Positions 25,665 to 33,586 of a stretch of DNA of 41,358 bases are shown piece by piece. The notes beneath the pieces were generated by a model. The model had not been told where the DNA came from, did no database searches, and saw nothing but the letters and a program-made list of their open reading frames with translations. The translations under genes and the position numbers were made by a program. The first letter of the stretch is position 1; each line of letters begins with the position of its first letter. This DNA is from Acidimicrobiaceae bacterium. GTDB lineage: Bacteria; Actinomycetota; Acidimicrobiia; Acidimicrobiales; Aldehydirespiratoraceae. The DNA is taken from positions 42,125-83,482 of the forward strand of contig JAPPMP010000021.1 in assembly GCA_028819005.1 (NCBI GenBank), written 5' to 3'.

Positions 25665-26072
25665 CTAGCTGTCGAGGACCGGAGGGGTGATCACGGGGCA
25701 GCGGGTTCCGCCGGCTTTGCTCAGCTTGCGGTCGAGGGTCAGCAGCGGGTAGTCGAACGCTTCGGCCAATGCCACATACCAGGCGTCGTAGCTGGTCAAA
25801 TTGGCACGCAATTCCCACACCCGATCAGAGAACGGAGCGAACGGGCAGAGCTCGATGTCCAACCGGAGCAGGTCGCGTTGCGCTGCTTTGGTTTCCATTG
25901 GCGACACCTGGCCAGAGAGCTCAAGGCGACGAAGAATGTTGGTGGCTTCGACCAGAGCCAGTTCTGGCGCAGTCAATGGACCCTCCGAGGCAACTGATTC
26001 TGCCCATCGGCCTTCAGGACTCGCGTCGACCAAGGCCGCCACAAGCACCGAGGCGTCCACGACAGCGTTCAC
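25665..26072 (-). CDS. vapC: VapC-type PIN-domain toxin ribonuclease
   Basis: A 135-residue PIN-domain protein. The four acidic active-site positions are in place: Asp6 (VVDASVL), Glu42 (LVEATNIL), Asp96 (SYDAWYVALAE) and Asp114 (LTLDRKL). VapC toxins are Mg2+-dependent RNases that cut tRNA or rRNA and are held inactive by VapB. The GTG start at 26072 overlaps the antitoxin stop by 4 bp, with the antitoxin gene first, as usual. The active site appears intact. Confidence 0.9.
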   Translation of the reverse strand: MNAVVDASVLVAALVDASPEGRWAESVASEGPLTAPELALVEATNILRRLELSGQVSPMETKAAQRDLLRLDIELCPFAPFSDRVWELRANLTSYDAWYVALAEAFDYPLLTLDRKLSKAGGTRCPVITPPVLDS

Positions 26073-26305
26073 ACTCGGTCCGCATCGCGTGCCGCAAGGA
26101 TCTCCGAAGACGAGACCCGAGTTCCTGCGGCTTCTTTGCGGTGTCGAACCTCTTCGAACAAGTTCTCCAGGGAGGGCTTCGCAGCGATGCGTTCCAGTTC
26201 ACCGCTGAGGAACTCCTGCATGGATTGTCGCTTCATGGCGGCTTTTGCGGCCAGTGCGTCACGGACTTCCTCGCGCACGCCTCGAATGGTGATCTGTACC
26301 GACAT
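26069..26305 (-). CDS. vapB: VapB/FitA-like ribbon-helix-helix antitoxin
   Basis: A 78-residue protein. The first ~45 residues form a ribbon-helix-helix DNA-binding domain: VQITIRGV strand, then VRDALAAKAAMKRQSMQEFLSGEL helices. This resembles FitA-type antitoxins. The C-terminal tail, with ENLFEEVRHRKEAAG, should wrap around the VapC active site. It presumably represses its own operon, and a palindrome lies on the start codon. Confidence 0.85.
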   Translation of the reverse strand: MSVQITIRGVREEVRDALAAKAAMKRQSMQEFLSGELERIAAKPSLENLFEEVRHRKEAAGTRVSSSEILAARDADRV

Positions 26306-26317
26306 GCATGCATTATG
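26304..26317 (-). promoter_or_regulatory. vapBC promoter -10 and possible operator palindrome
   Basis: On the minus strand CATAAT (26317-26312) ends 6 nt before the vapB ATG, fitting a leaderless promoter. The 10-bp perfect palindrome ATGCATGCAT (26304-26313) covers the gap and the first bases of the gene, a plausible site for autoregulation by VapB. The remaining sequence to 26595 (about 280 bp) shows no gene or structure I can support. Confidence 0.4.
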
Positions 26318-26595
26318 CCATCAATACAGTCACAAGATCCACGAGGAGGGCTGGACTGTCCATCAAGACCGAAAACCCACAAATACCATCTCAAACCACC
26401 CATCGACATTCCGATGCCGGCACGAACCCAGGCCACCAACGCGGCACCGGGATTTGAATCGAGCGGGGCTGGCTGGAGAGCGAACCGCGACACCAGGCAC
26501 CGAAACGAGCAAGGCTGTCTAGAAGCCGCCCAAAGAAACGAAACGCAGCCCAGAGGCGGGAAGCAACCCGGAGGGCGACTGGGAAGAATGGCCGG

Positions 26596-27735
26596 TTAGA
26601 GGGTGACTACCTCGGTGGCGACCAGGTCGGGGTCGGACTCGGGGAGCAGGTAGCGCCAGAAGATGGAACCCCGCTGGTGAGAGTCGGTATCGAGCCAGTT
26701 GGGATGGCCGGGATCTTCGGCGCACACCCAGATCTCGAAACTGCCGTCGTCGTTGTAGCTGATCTGCTCGGCATTGAGCGACGAGTTCCGGTTGCGATAT
26801 TCCAGCGTCTGCATGTGGGCGTTCCAGAGCATCACGTTCACGAAAGGCCCCCGCGGAAGCGTGCCGCGCATAACCAGGGCTTGACCAGGTTCGAGCTCCC
26901 AACGGGTCATGGCGTAATGGATGTCGGCCGCCCCGGGCACAGGCAATCCCGAATCGCGGAAGCTGAACGGAGCGGGGAGCTCGTTGGGAGCATCGGACAC
27001 GAACGGCACGCCCGAACCACCGCCGAAGGAACCCTGCCCGACAGTCACCTGACGCAGAAAGGCGATTCCCTCGTGCATTCGTTCGGCGATGAAGTCATCG
27101 CTCAGCGGCGGCGGGGGCGAGTCCGCATCGAGGCATTCGATATCGATGTCCACATGGACCTGACTGTCGTTCTGTGCCGACAACGGCAACTGGAAATAGC
27201 CTCGCACGACTACGACGATCGTGTCGGGTTCCAGCTTCAGCCAGTCCCCGCCCTCGGCATCGGCCTCCTCGGCGCTGAGGGTCAGGCTGTAAGCACCGTC
27301 CTCGGCAACGGTCAAGTCGCGGTCGTTGACGTCGCCCCGAAGCGGTCCGGCCATACCGCCGTCCTCAGCGGCTGCGTGCAGCGTGAACGACGTGTAGCAC
27401 TCCTTCTGAATGCGTCCGCTCACACGGTATTTTCTGGAACCGTCGATACGCGCATAGTGATAAATGGCATCGGGGTTGTCGCCCTGGAGTTTGCGCCCTG
27501 GATCGACGATTCCAACAAATCGCGGGTGTTCGGGCTGCGCCTCCCAGTACAGCTCCGACATGGCGGAGAGCATCTGCCCCACATAGCGGAACGCCTCGAC
27601 CTGCTCGAGCGGCTCCACCCATCGGGCAGAGTCGAGAACGTAGCCGTCACGGATCTCGGCGAGTGCTGAGATCAGATCGTCGAGCGCAGCAGTGGCCTGG
27701 GGTGTGGGATTGTCGGTCATCCGCGTGTTTGTCAT
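26596..27735 (-). CDS. DUF1214-domain protein
   Basis: A 379-residue protein of the DUF1214 type, common in actinobacteria and often near lipid or steroid catabolic genes. The N-terminal ~100 residues are helical. Beta-rich regions follow, including SRKYRVSGRI (~100), and the DUF1214 region lies at the C-terminus around ALVMRGTLPRGPFVNVMLWNAHMQ (~285-308). It ends with a typical SIFWRYLLPE motif. The function is not known. The ATG at 27735 is divergent from the DUF35 gene with only 19 bp between the start codons; an ATG five codons further in (27720) is possible. Confidence 0.72.
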   Translation of the reverse strand: MTNTRMTDNPTPQATAALDDLISALAEIRDGYVLDSARWVEPLEQVEAFRYVGQMLSAMSELYWEAQPEHPRFVGIVDPGRKLQGDNPDAIYHYARIDGSRKYRVSGRIQKECYTSFTLHAAAEDGGMAGPLRGDVNDRDLTVAEDGAYSLTLSAEEADAEGGDWLKLEPDTIVVVVRGYFQLPLSAQNDSQVHVDIDIECLDADSPPPPLSDDFIAERMHEGIAFLRQVTVGQGSFGGGSGVPFVSDAPNELPAPFSFRDSGLPVPGAADIHYAMTRWELEPGQALVMRGTLPRGPFVNVMLWNAHMQTLEYRNRNSSLNAEQISYNDDGSFEIWVCAEDPGHPNWLDTDSHQRGSIFWRYLLPESDPDLVATEVVTL

Positions 27736-27741
27736 GAGCGG

Positions 27742-27748
27742 ATAATGT
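27742..27748. promoter_or_regulatory. Overlapping divergent -10 boxes between DUF1214 and DUF35 genes
   Basis: The plus strand reads TAATGT at 27743-27748, 6 nt before the GTG at 27755. The minus strand reads CATTAT at 27747-27742, 6 nt before the ATG at 27735. Both would give leaderless mRNAs from almost the same DNA, so polymerase should be able to serve only one direction at a time. No clear -35 box is seen on either side. Confidence 0.35.
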
Positions 27749-27754
27749 CACGCC

Positions 27755-28387
27755 GTGGCCGATTCCACCCAAGCCGAACGCAACGAGTCCTCCCAGAGCG
27801 ATATGAGCGACGCAGAACTCCTTGAGCTGTTCGCCGGGCATGGCCTGTACCGCGACAACGCCGCTCAATTCCGCGGCAGACTCGCCGGTCAGTTGTTGAT
27901 CAATCGCTGCTCGGACTGCGGCCGCTATCACCAGCCGCCGCGACCGATGTGCCCAAGTTGCTGGTCCTTCGACGTGGAGCCGACACCGGTCAGCGGCCGG
28001 GGCACGATTCACCTCCTGATGCACCTCCATACCGGTCCACCGGCTGACGGCGTCGACTACGAAACCGGCGGTCATCCCGTGGCAGTCGTGGAACTCGAAG
28101 AACAAGATCACCTGCGTATCACCGGGACGATTCACGGATTCGACGACCTTGATTCCGACGGGCCGGGCATCGGCGACGCGGTCGAACTCGAATACCTGTA
28201 TAGAGCGGGAACGCCGATCGTGTCTTTCCGGCCCAGTTCACACGAACCGAGCCGGCCGAACGAACCGAGCCGGCCGAACCAACAGAACCGGCCGAACCAA
28301 CAGAACCGGCCAGACCAGAAGAGCCAACCGGGCCAGCAGAACCGGCCAGACCAGCAGAGCCAACCGGGCCAACGGGGCCGACGCTGA
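27755..28387 (+). CDS. DUF35 zinc-ribbon/OB-fold acyl-CoA-associated protein (ChsH2-like domain)
   Basis: A 210-residue protein. A rubredoxin-like zinc ribbon CSDCGRYHQPPRPMCPSC lies at about residues 52-69, followed by an OB-fold. This is the DUF35 architecture found in partners of non-catalytic-cysteine thiolases. In mycobacteria the DUF35 domain of ChsH2 forms the aldolase with Ltp2 in steroid side-chain breakdown. The next gene is an Ltp2-like thiolase whose ATG overlaps this TGA, so a complex between the two products is likely. The last ~48 residues are an added tail of hexapeptide repeats rich in Gln, Asn, Arg and Pro, encoded by an 18-bp tandem array; this is not part of the family. 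Confidence 0.82.
   Translation: MADSTQAERNESSQSDMSDAELLELFAGHGLYRDNAAQFRGRLAGQLLINRCSDCGRYHQPPRPMCPSCWSFDVEPTPVSGRGTIHLLMHLHTGPPADGVDYETGGHPVAVVELEEQDHLRITGTIHGFDDLDSDGPGIGDAVELEYLYRAGTPIVSFRPSSHEPSRPNEPSRPNQQNRPNQQNRPDQKSQPGQQNRPDQQSQPGQRGRR
28244..28387 (+). repeat. 18-bp tandem array, eight units, ending exactly at the DUF35 stop codon
   Basis: Units start at 28244, 28262, 28280, 28298, 28316, 28334, 28352 and 28370. Units 1 and 2 are identical, and units 4-7 alternate between two types (28316/28352 and 28298/28334 pairs). The last unit contains the TGA (28385-28387). The array encodes hexapeptides such as EPSRPN and QQNRPD. It therefore lengthens the protein by about 48 residues. Confidence 0.88.
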
Positions 28388-29550
28388 TGGCCAGATCGCC
28401 GATGAAAGACCAGATCGCAATCGTCGGGATCGGCTCGACCGGTTTCAGCAGGGGCGACCGGTCACCGTTGGATCTTGCTTTGGAGGCGTCCACAAAGGCA
28501 ATCCGCGACGCAGGGCTCACCGCCGCTGACATCGACGGCGTCGTCGCCACATCTGAAGCCGGGGCCGCCGGCGCGCCGTTTCTGGTTTCCTCGCTGGGGC
28601 TTGCTGAGGTGTCGCACCACAGCCGCCCTGCCCCGTTGATCATGTTCTCCCTGCTCGACGCAGCCCAGGCGGTGTTCGCAGGCGCAGCAGATCATGTGCT
28701 GATCGTCACGCCGGTGATGATGTCGTCGTGGAACTCGCGGCGAGCCGCTGCCGATCCCTGGCGACGCGGCGCCCGCAGCACCATCCGCCCCATTCCCGAA
28801 GATGCCGCAAACGCCAATGCATACGCCGCCTGGGCGGGCCGGTACATGCACGAGTTCGGAGCTTCCAAGGATCCGTTCGCACGAATCGCGATCAATTCGC
28901 GGAGCAACGCAGCAGCCAACGAGCTAGCCGCTATGCGCAAACCCCTGTCGTTCGACGAGTACCGCGCCGGTCGCATGATCCGCACGCCGCTGAACATGTT
29001 CGACATGGACTATCCCGCCGACGGGGCGGACGCTTTCGTCGTGACCACCGCGCAACGCGCCAAACAGCTCCCACAACCGCCCGTGCTCATCCACGCGGCG
29101 ACGACAGGGGTGGTCGGCGAGAACACCGAAGACCAACTGCCCAGCCTGAGACGCCACGGCCAGCATGTTGTGGTCGACCATCTCAAGGCGAGGTCGGACA
29201 TATGGCTCGACGACGTCGACGTGTTCTTCCCCTACGACGGATTCACGATCATCGCTTTGAGCTGGCTCGAGAACTGCGGATTCTGTGAAATGGGCGGCGC
29301 CGAAGGCTACTTGGCCGAGCACTGGAACGAGGAGCGCCAACGAATCGAGATAGACGGTCGAATCGCCGTCAACACCCACGGCGGATCATTGTCCGAAGGA
29401 GCCACGCGGGGAACGGGCCATCTGCGCGAGGCGGTCGCGCAGTTGCGCGGCCAAGCCGGTGCTCGCCAGGTCGAAAGCGCCGAGGTCGCACTGGTGACCC
29501 CCGGGGGTTTCTTCTTCAACTCCCAAGGCGCGATTCTGAGATCGGCCTGA
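28387..29550 (+). CDS. Ltp2-like thiolase-fold lipid-transfer/aldolase protein
   Basis: A 387-residue thiolase-superfamily protein of the SCP-x/lipid-transfer type (IAIVGIGSTGFSRG at the N-terminus; TPVMMSSW near residue 115; VNTHGGSLSEGATRGTGH near residue 325). The usual N-terminal nucleophilic cysteine of degradative thiolases is not evident, as in Ltp2, which acts as a retro-aldolase with a DUF35 partner. The DUF35 gene directly upstream overlaps it (TGATG), supporting such a complex. Substrate is probably a branched or steroid-derived acyl-CoA; this is inference. Confidence 0.82.
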   Translation: MARSPMKDQIAIVGIGSTGFSRGDRSPLDLALEASTKAIRDAGLTAADIDGVVATSEAGAAGAPFLVSSLGLAEVSHHSRPAPLIMFSLLDAAQAVFAGAADHVLIVTPVMMSSWNSRRAAADPWRRGARSTIRPIPEDAANANAYAAWAGRYMHEFGASKDPFARIAINSRSNAAANELAAMRKPLSFDEYRAGRMIRTPLNMFDMDYPADGADAFVVTTAQRAKQLPQPPVLIHAATTGVVGENTEDQLPSLRRHGQHVVVDHLKARSDIWLDDVDVFFPYDGFTIIALSWLENCGFCEMGGAEGYLAEHWNEERQRIEIDGRIAVNTHGGSLSEGATRGTGHLREAVAQLRGQAGARQVESAEVALVTPGGFFFNSQGAILRSA

Positions 29551-29586
29551 AATCGATCCTAAAATCAGCAGCCCGAGGAGGGCGCC

Positions 29587-30903
29587 GTGAAAGCATCAGA
29601 CATGATCCTCATAAGCGTCGACGATCACATCTGCGAACCGGCCGACATGTTCGACGCCCATGTGCCCGCCGCGTACAAGGACCGGGCGCCGCGGGTCGAA
29701 ACAGACGAGAACGGCCATCAGCAGTGGTGGTACGGCGAGGCCATGGGACGCAATCTGGGATTGAATGCGGTGGCGGGCAAGCCGCCTTCAATGTTCAACA
29801 TCAACCCCAGCCGCTACGACGAGATGCGCCCCGGATGTTACGACGTCGACGAGCGTGTCCGAGACATGTCTGCGGGGGGTCAACTCGCCGGGCTCAACTT
29901 CCCGAACTGGACCGGGTTCGCCGGCCAGGTGCTGAGCGAGGGCCCGGATCGCGACGTCAATCTGATCATGATCCAGGCCTACAACGATTGGCATGTCGAC
30001 GAGTGGTGCGGAGCCCACCCCGACCGATTCATCCCCTGCGGGATGGTGCCGCTGTGGGACGCCGACCTGGCCGCGGCAGAGGTCCGCCGGTTGGCGGCCA
30101 AAGGAGTGCGGGCGATCACCTTCTCGGAGAACCCGGCGGCTCTGGGCGTGCCGTCGATGCACTCAGGTTTCTGGGACCCGCTGTTCTCCGCGTGCAACGA
30201 CGAGGGCGTAGTGATCTGCTGCCACATCGGATCGTCGTCGAAGGGGATGAACACGTCGTTCGACGCGCCCCCGGGCGTGCCGATCACCTTGTCGCCGCTC
30301 AGCACGATGTACACCATGGGCGACCTGCTGTGGGCCGACCTCTGGCATCGCTTCCCAGATTTGAAGTTCGCTTTGAGCGAGGGCGACATCGGCTGGATTC
30401 CCTACCTGCTGCAGCGCGCAGACCATGTTCAACGCCGCCATCAGGGCTGGACAGGCCACGAGTTCCCCGAAGGCATGTCGTTGGCCAGCGACGTTTTCCG
30501 CCGTCACATGCTGTGCTGCTTCATCGAAGATCCGGTCGGGGTGGCGCTCATCGACCAGTTCAACATCGATCATGTTTGCTGGGAGTCGGACTTCCCCCAC
30601 AGCGACAGTTCGTGGCCCAACGCCCCGGAGAGCCTCGAGTCGTGCTTCGTCGGGGTCAGCGACGAGATCGTCAACAAGATCACCCACCTCAACGCCATGG
30701 AACAGTTCGGCTTCGACCCGTTCTCGGCACGGCCACGAGAACAATGCACCGCGGGGGCACTGCGAACTGAAGCCTCCGACGTCGACACGGTGACTCATCT
30801 GGGCCATGAGCCCGACGAGACCGATCTGGCGTATTGGCAAAAGCTCACGACCCGAGGCCTGAAACCGCCGAAGCCGCAGCAACCCGTGCCCTCCAAATCC
30901 TGA
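29587..30903 (+). CDS. Amidohydrolase-superfamily metal-dependent hydrolase (amidohydrolase 2 type)
   Basis: A 438-residue TIM-barrel hydrolase. The metal-binding VDDHICEP motif is near residue 12. CCHIGSSSKG (~216) and CWESDFPHSDSSW (~328) supply the later His and Asp ligands. This PF04909 group includes decarboxylases and C-C or C-N hydrolases and is common in actinobacterial lipid, aromatic and steroid clusters. The GTG start at 29587 has GAGGAG about 6 nt upstream. It follows the thiolase gene by 36 bp, suggesting one operon of DUF35-thiolase-amidohydrolase. The exact substrate is unknown. Confidence 0.83.
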   Translation: MKASDMILISVDDHICEPADMFDAHVPAAYKDRAPRVETDENGHQQWWYGEAMGRNLGLNAVAGKPPSMFNINPSRYDEMRPGCYDVDERVRDMSAGGQLAGLNFPNWTGFAGQVLSEGPDRDVNLIMIQAYNDWHVDEWCGAHPDRFIPCGMVPLWDADLAAAEVRRLAAKGVRAITFSENPAALGVPSMHSGFWDPLFSACNDEGVVICCHIGSSSKGMNTSFDAPPGVPITLSPLSTMYTMGDLLWADLWHRFPDLKFALSEGDIGWIPYLLQRADHVQRRHQGWTGHEFPEGMSLASDVFRRHMLCCFIEDPVGVALIDQFNIDHVCWESDFPHSDSSWPNAPESLESCFVGVSDEIVNKITHLNAMEQFGFDPFSARPREQCTAGALRTEASDVDTVTHLGHEPDETDLAYWQKLTTRGLKPPKPQQPVPSKS

Positions 30904-30936
30904 TTTGCCGCCCCGGAGCAGCTCGGGCGCGGCGGT

Positions 30937-31971
30937 CTAGCCGCTGAGCAGGCCGCCGGCGAGTTGATCGGCGTAGTCGTCGCCGTCGCCGAAGGCCAGG
31001 TCATGCACCCAAGCCCGCTTCAAGTAGAGGTGAGCGTCGACTTCCCAGGTGTAACCCATCCCGCCGTGGACCTGAACCGAGTCTTTGCCGCAGGCCGCGG
31101 CAGCGCCGGAGGCGAGGACTTTGGCCACCGCGACTGAGCGAACAGGATCGTCGACTCCCTTGCCGTCGACGGTCACGCCCGCTGCGTAGACAGCGGCCCG
31201 CAAGACCTCAACCCGCGTGATCATGTCGGCACAACGATGCTTCACGGCCTGAAAGGCGCCGATGGGCTTGCCGAACTGCTCGCGTTGTTTGGCGTATTCG
31301 ACAGCCAGGTCTGTGGCCCCTGCTGCGATGCCGAGCTGCAACGCGGACGTGAGCAGCGCACCGTACTGCCTCCAAATGAACGCTGTCGCGCGATCAGCGA
31401 TCCTGCGGCCTTGGGGCAACTCGGAGACGACCGCAACGGGAGTGAGCGGATCCAACGGGTGGGCAGCCTCGGTGGCGTTCACCGCCTTCAGCCAGTCGGA
31501 GTCGATCCACCACAGCCCTTCGTCGTCGCTGATCACCAACCCGTCGATCCACCCCTCGAACTCCACAAAACAAGGCCCGTCGCAGCGCTGGAGGGTCCCG
31601 ACCACAATGCTGCCCGAAGCGGCGCCTTCGCCGATCTCTGCCGAGTCCAACCCGCTGGTCTCAACGACAGCCGTGTCGGCCAGACCCACAAGCGCGGCGG
31701 TCAGGGTTGTGGCTGCCAACGGGCCGGGCACCAGGGCACGGCCAAGCTGCTCGAACACGACCACCGCTTCGGCCCAGCCCATGCCCAGGCCACCGTCGGG
31801 TTCGGGCCGGGTCAACGAGAACACTCCGGTTTCTGCGAGCTCTGTCCAACGCCCGCGGTCAAGGCCTTCGGTCGCCATGGAACGGACCGTTTCAATGTCG
31901 AAACGGCCTGCACACAGGGCCGCCACGCTTTCGGCGAGTGCCTCCTGGTCTTCGCTCAGCTCAAAGTCCAT
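30937..31971 (-). CDS. Acyl-CoA dehydrogenase (shorter, FadE-like subunit)
   Basis: A 344-residue acyl-CoA dehydrogenase, shorter than the usual 380-400. It starts with MDFELSEDQEALAESV and ends with the QVHGGMGYTWEVDAHLYLKR region typical of the C-terminal domain. The central beta domain is compact, and the catalytic glutamate region is not clear. This resembles the non-catalytic or half-site subunit of heteromeric FadE pairs that act on steroid side chains. The preceding gene at 32056-33246 encodes a full-length paralogue, so an alpha-beta enzyme is plausible. Their 84-bp gap is filled by a tandem array of stop-codon units. Confidence 0.85.
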   Translation of the reverse strand: MDFELSEDQEALAESVAALCAGRFDIETVRSMATEGLDRGRWTELAETGVFSLTRPEPDGGLGMGWAEAVVVFEQLGRALVPGPLAATTLTAALVGLADTAVVETSGLDSAEIGEGAASGSIVVGTLQRCDGPCFVEFEGWIDGLVISDDEGLWWIDSDWLKAVNATEAAHPLDPLTPVAVVSELPQGRRIADRATAFIWRQYGALLTSALQLGIAAGATDLAVEYAKQREQFGKPIGAFQAVKHRCADMITRVEVLRAAVYAAGVTVDGKGVDDPVRSVAVAKVLASGAAAACGKDSVQVHGGMGYTWEVDAHLYLKRAWVHDLAFGDGDDYADQLAGGLLSG

Positions 31972-31977
31972 TGCGTT

Positions 31978-32058
31978 CTGCTGTCTCGGTCATCGCTGCT
32001 GGCTCGGTCACTGCTTCCTCGATCATCACTGCTGGCTCAGTCACTGCCGGCTCAGTCA
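31978..32058 (-). repeat. 15/18-bp tandem array starting at the stop codon of the upstream acyl-CoA dehydrogenase gene
   Basis: Read on the minus strand, five units begin with TGA at 32058, 32043, 32028, 32010 and 31992, with lengths 15, 15, 18, 18 and 15. The first TGA is the actual stop codon. All unit lengths are multiples of three, so the same frame meets a TGA in every unit. The array ends 6 bp before the ATG of the next gene and so fills the whole gap. Confidence 0.85.
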
Positions 32059-33246
32059 CCGATCCTTGGGGAGGCCCAGCAAACGTTCGCCCACGATGTT
32101 GCGCTGTATCTCCGAAGTCCCCGCGGCAATGGTCAGCGTCAACGCGTAGAGCCTCTCCCCCACATGGTCGAGTTCGCTCAGATCGAGTGTGTCACCAATG
32201 GCGAGACCGACACGGCCGAGGATCTGCTCTGCCAGGTCGGACATGCGCTTTCGAGTGTCGGCGTAAGCAAGCTTGAAAACCGAGCCCCCGGGTCCGACCA
32301 TGCCGGTGCGTTGAGCCTGGCTCACATTGCGCTTGGTCAGGGACCACAAGGCGTCCAGCTCGGCTTCGAGACGGCCCAGTCGACGCCGAATCTCCGCGTC
32401 ATCCGCGGCGCGTGCCGCACCTCTGGTCACCTTCTGGGCAATCTTTGCGAGGTCCGCCAACAGCCGTTGGGAGGCGATGATCTCGCTGATGAAGGCAGTG
32501 CCGCGCTCGAAGGCGAAGGTCACCATGGTCACCCGCCAGCCATCGTTGTGGTCGCCGACTCGATTGACCTTGGGAATTCGGACTTCGTCCAGGAACATCT
32601 CTGCGAACTCGCCGGTGCCGAGGGCGGTCACTATCGGGCGTATCTCAATGCCTGGAAGGTCCATTGGCATTATCAACCAGGTGATCCCCCGATGTTTGGG
32701 CACATCAGGATCGGTGCGCACCAGCAGTTCGCAGTAGTCGGCCACCTGCGCGAAGGAAGTCCAGATTTTCTGGCCGGTCACCACATAGTGGTCTCCGTCG
32801 TCGAGTGCTCTTGTGGTGAGAGAAGCAAGATCCGAGCCTGAGCCTGGTTCGGAGAAACCCTGGCACCAGACATGATCGCCGCGCAGGATCGGGGCCAGGT
32901 GGGTGCGCTGCTGTTCCGGCGTGGCCTCGGCTATCAGGGTTGGCCCGGCGTGCAGCTGCCCCACGAAGTTCACGCCCACATAAGGCGCCCCCGCTCTTTC
33001 CGTCTCTTCAAGGAAGATCAGGTGTTCGGTCGGTGTGGAGCCCCGCCCCCCGAACTCAAAGGGCCAATGGATCCCCGCGTAGCCCGCCTCGTGCAGGATC
33101 CGCTGCCATTGGGTGTCGTAAGCCCTGCGAGCGTCGAGATCCGTGTGGTCTGCTGGAGGCGGGCCGACATCGGGCAGAACACTGTGGAGCCACGCCCGCA
33201 GTTCGTCGCGAAACGCTTCTTCGGCTTCGGTGTAGCAAAGATCCAT
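32056..33246 (-). CDS. Acyl-CoA dehydrogenase (full-length, FadE-like)
   Basis: A 396-residue enzyme with the complete family layout. It has an N-terminal helical domain with HWPFEFGGRGS (~57). The beta domain includes WCQGFSEPGSGSDLASL (~127) and TGQKIWTSFAQVADY (~157). The C-terminal helical domain ends with AGTSEIQRNIVGERLLGLP. It oxidises an acyl-CoA to the trans-2-enoyl-CoA and passes electrons to an electron-transfer flavoprotein. FadE28/FadE29-type pairs in steroid degradation have a similar two-gene layout, but the substrate here is unproven. Its stop codon starts the tandem repeat array described separately. Confidence 0.9.
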   Translation of the reverse strand: MDLCYTEAEEAFRDELRAWLHSVLPDVGPPPADHTDLDARRAYDTQWQRILHEAGYAGIHWPFEFGGRGSTPTEHLIFLEETERAGAPYVGVNFVGQLHAGPTLIAEATPEQQRTHLAPILRGDHVWCQGFSEPGSGSDLASLTTRALDDGDHYVVTGQKIWTSFAQVADYCELLVRTDPDVPKHRGITWLIMPMDLPGIEIRPIVTALGTGEFAEMFLDEVRIPKVNRVGDHNDGWRVTMVTFAFERGTAFISEIIASQRLLADLAKIAQKVTRGAARAADDAEIRRRLGRLEAELDALWSLTKRNVSQAQRTGMVGPGGSVFKLAYADTRKRMSDLAEQILGRVGLAIGDTLDLSELDHVGERLYALTLTIAAGTSEIQRNIVGERLLGLPKDR

Positions 33247-33586
33247 GAGCCCACGACTCTATTTGCTTGCGCTGCTGTGCCCCACTTCGGACGTGGCCGC
33301 GCTGTCGGCCGTCCGCGGACAGCGGGCCGATGAACCTTCAACGGAGACGTGTTCTCGATTGTCTCTTCGCGGGCCGTTCTTTTTCAGCCGGGATCTCATG
33401 GCCGACACGGCGCGGCCCGCCCGCGCCGAGCGGCCGATGAGCGCAGCGAACAAGGGCGGGGTGGAGCGCAGCGAACAAGGAGCGGGGAACAACGGGCTGC
33501 AACTCGAAGGCCTGCCTGTTTGCACGCGCTCCAAGTGAAGAAATTATGCGGTTTGCGTACACAAAACGCGGCGCTGAGAATAGAGC
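33247..33586. other. 340-bp intergenic region with a GC hairpin and a short direct repeat
   Basis: No gene is evident. It contains a perfect 8-bp stem with a 5-nt loop at 33408-33428 (CGGCGCGG/CCGCGCCG, no T-tract) and a 17-bp direct repeat, GAGCGCAGCGAACAAGG, at 33439-33455 and 33464-33480. The promoter of the large helicase gene lies at its right end. The region separates the divergent acyl-CoA dehydrogenase and helicase genes. Confidence 0.55.
33553..33581 (+). promoter_or_regulatory. Possible promoter of the exonuclease-RecQ-UvrD gene
   Basis: TTGCGT at 33553-33558, a 17-bp spacer and GAGAAT at 33576-33581, with 5 nt to the GTG at 33587. The -10 box is imperfect. No Shine-Dalgarno sequence is present, so the mRNA may have little or no leader. 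Confidence 0.35.

Noticed and set aside
26440-26480. Sequence resembling the T-arm of a minus-strand tRNA (ATTTGAATC)
   Set aside because: The flanking bases do not form a T-stem, and no anticodon arm or acceptor stem can be paired around it.
33408-33428. GC-rich hairpin as a rho-independent terminator
   Set aside because: The stem is strong but no T-run follows in either direction, and no gene ends nearby to be terminated.
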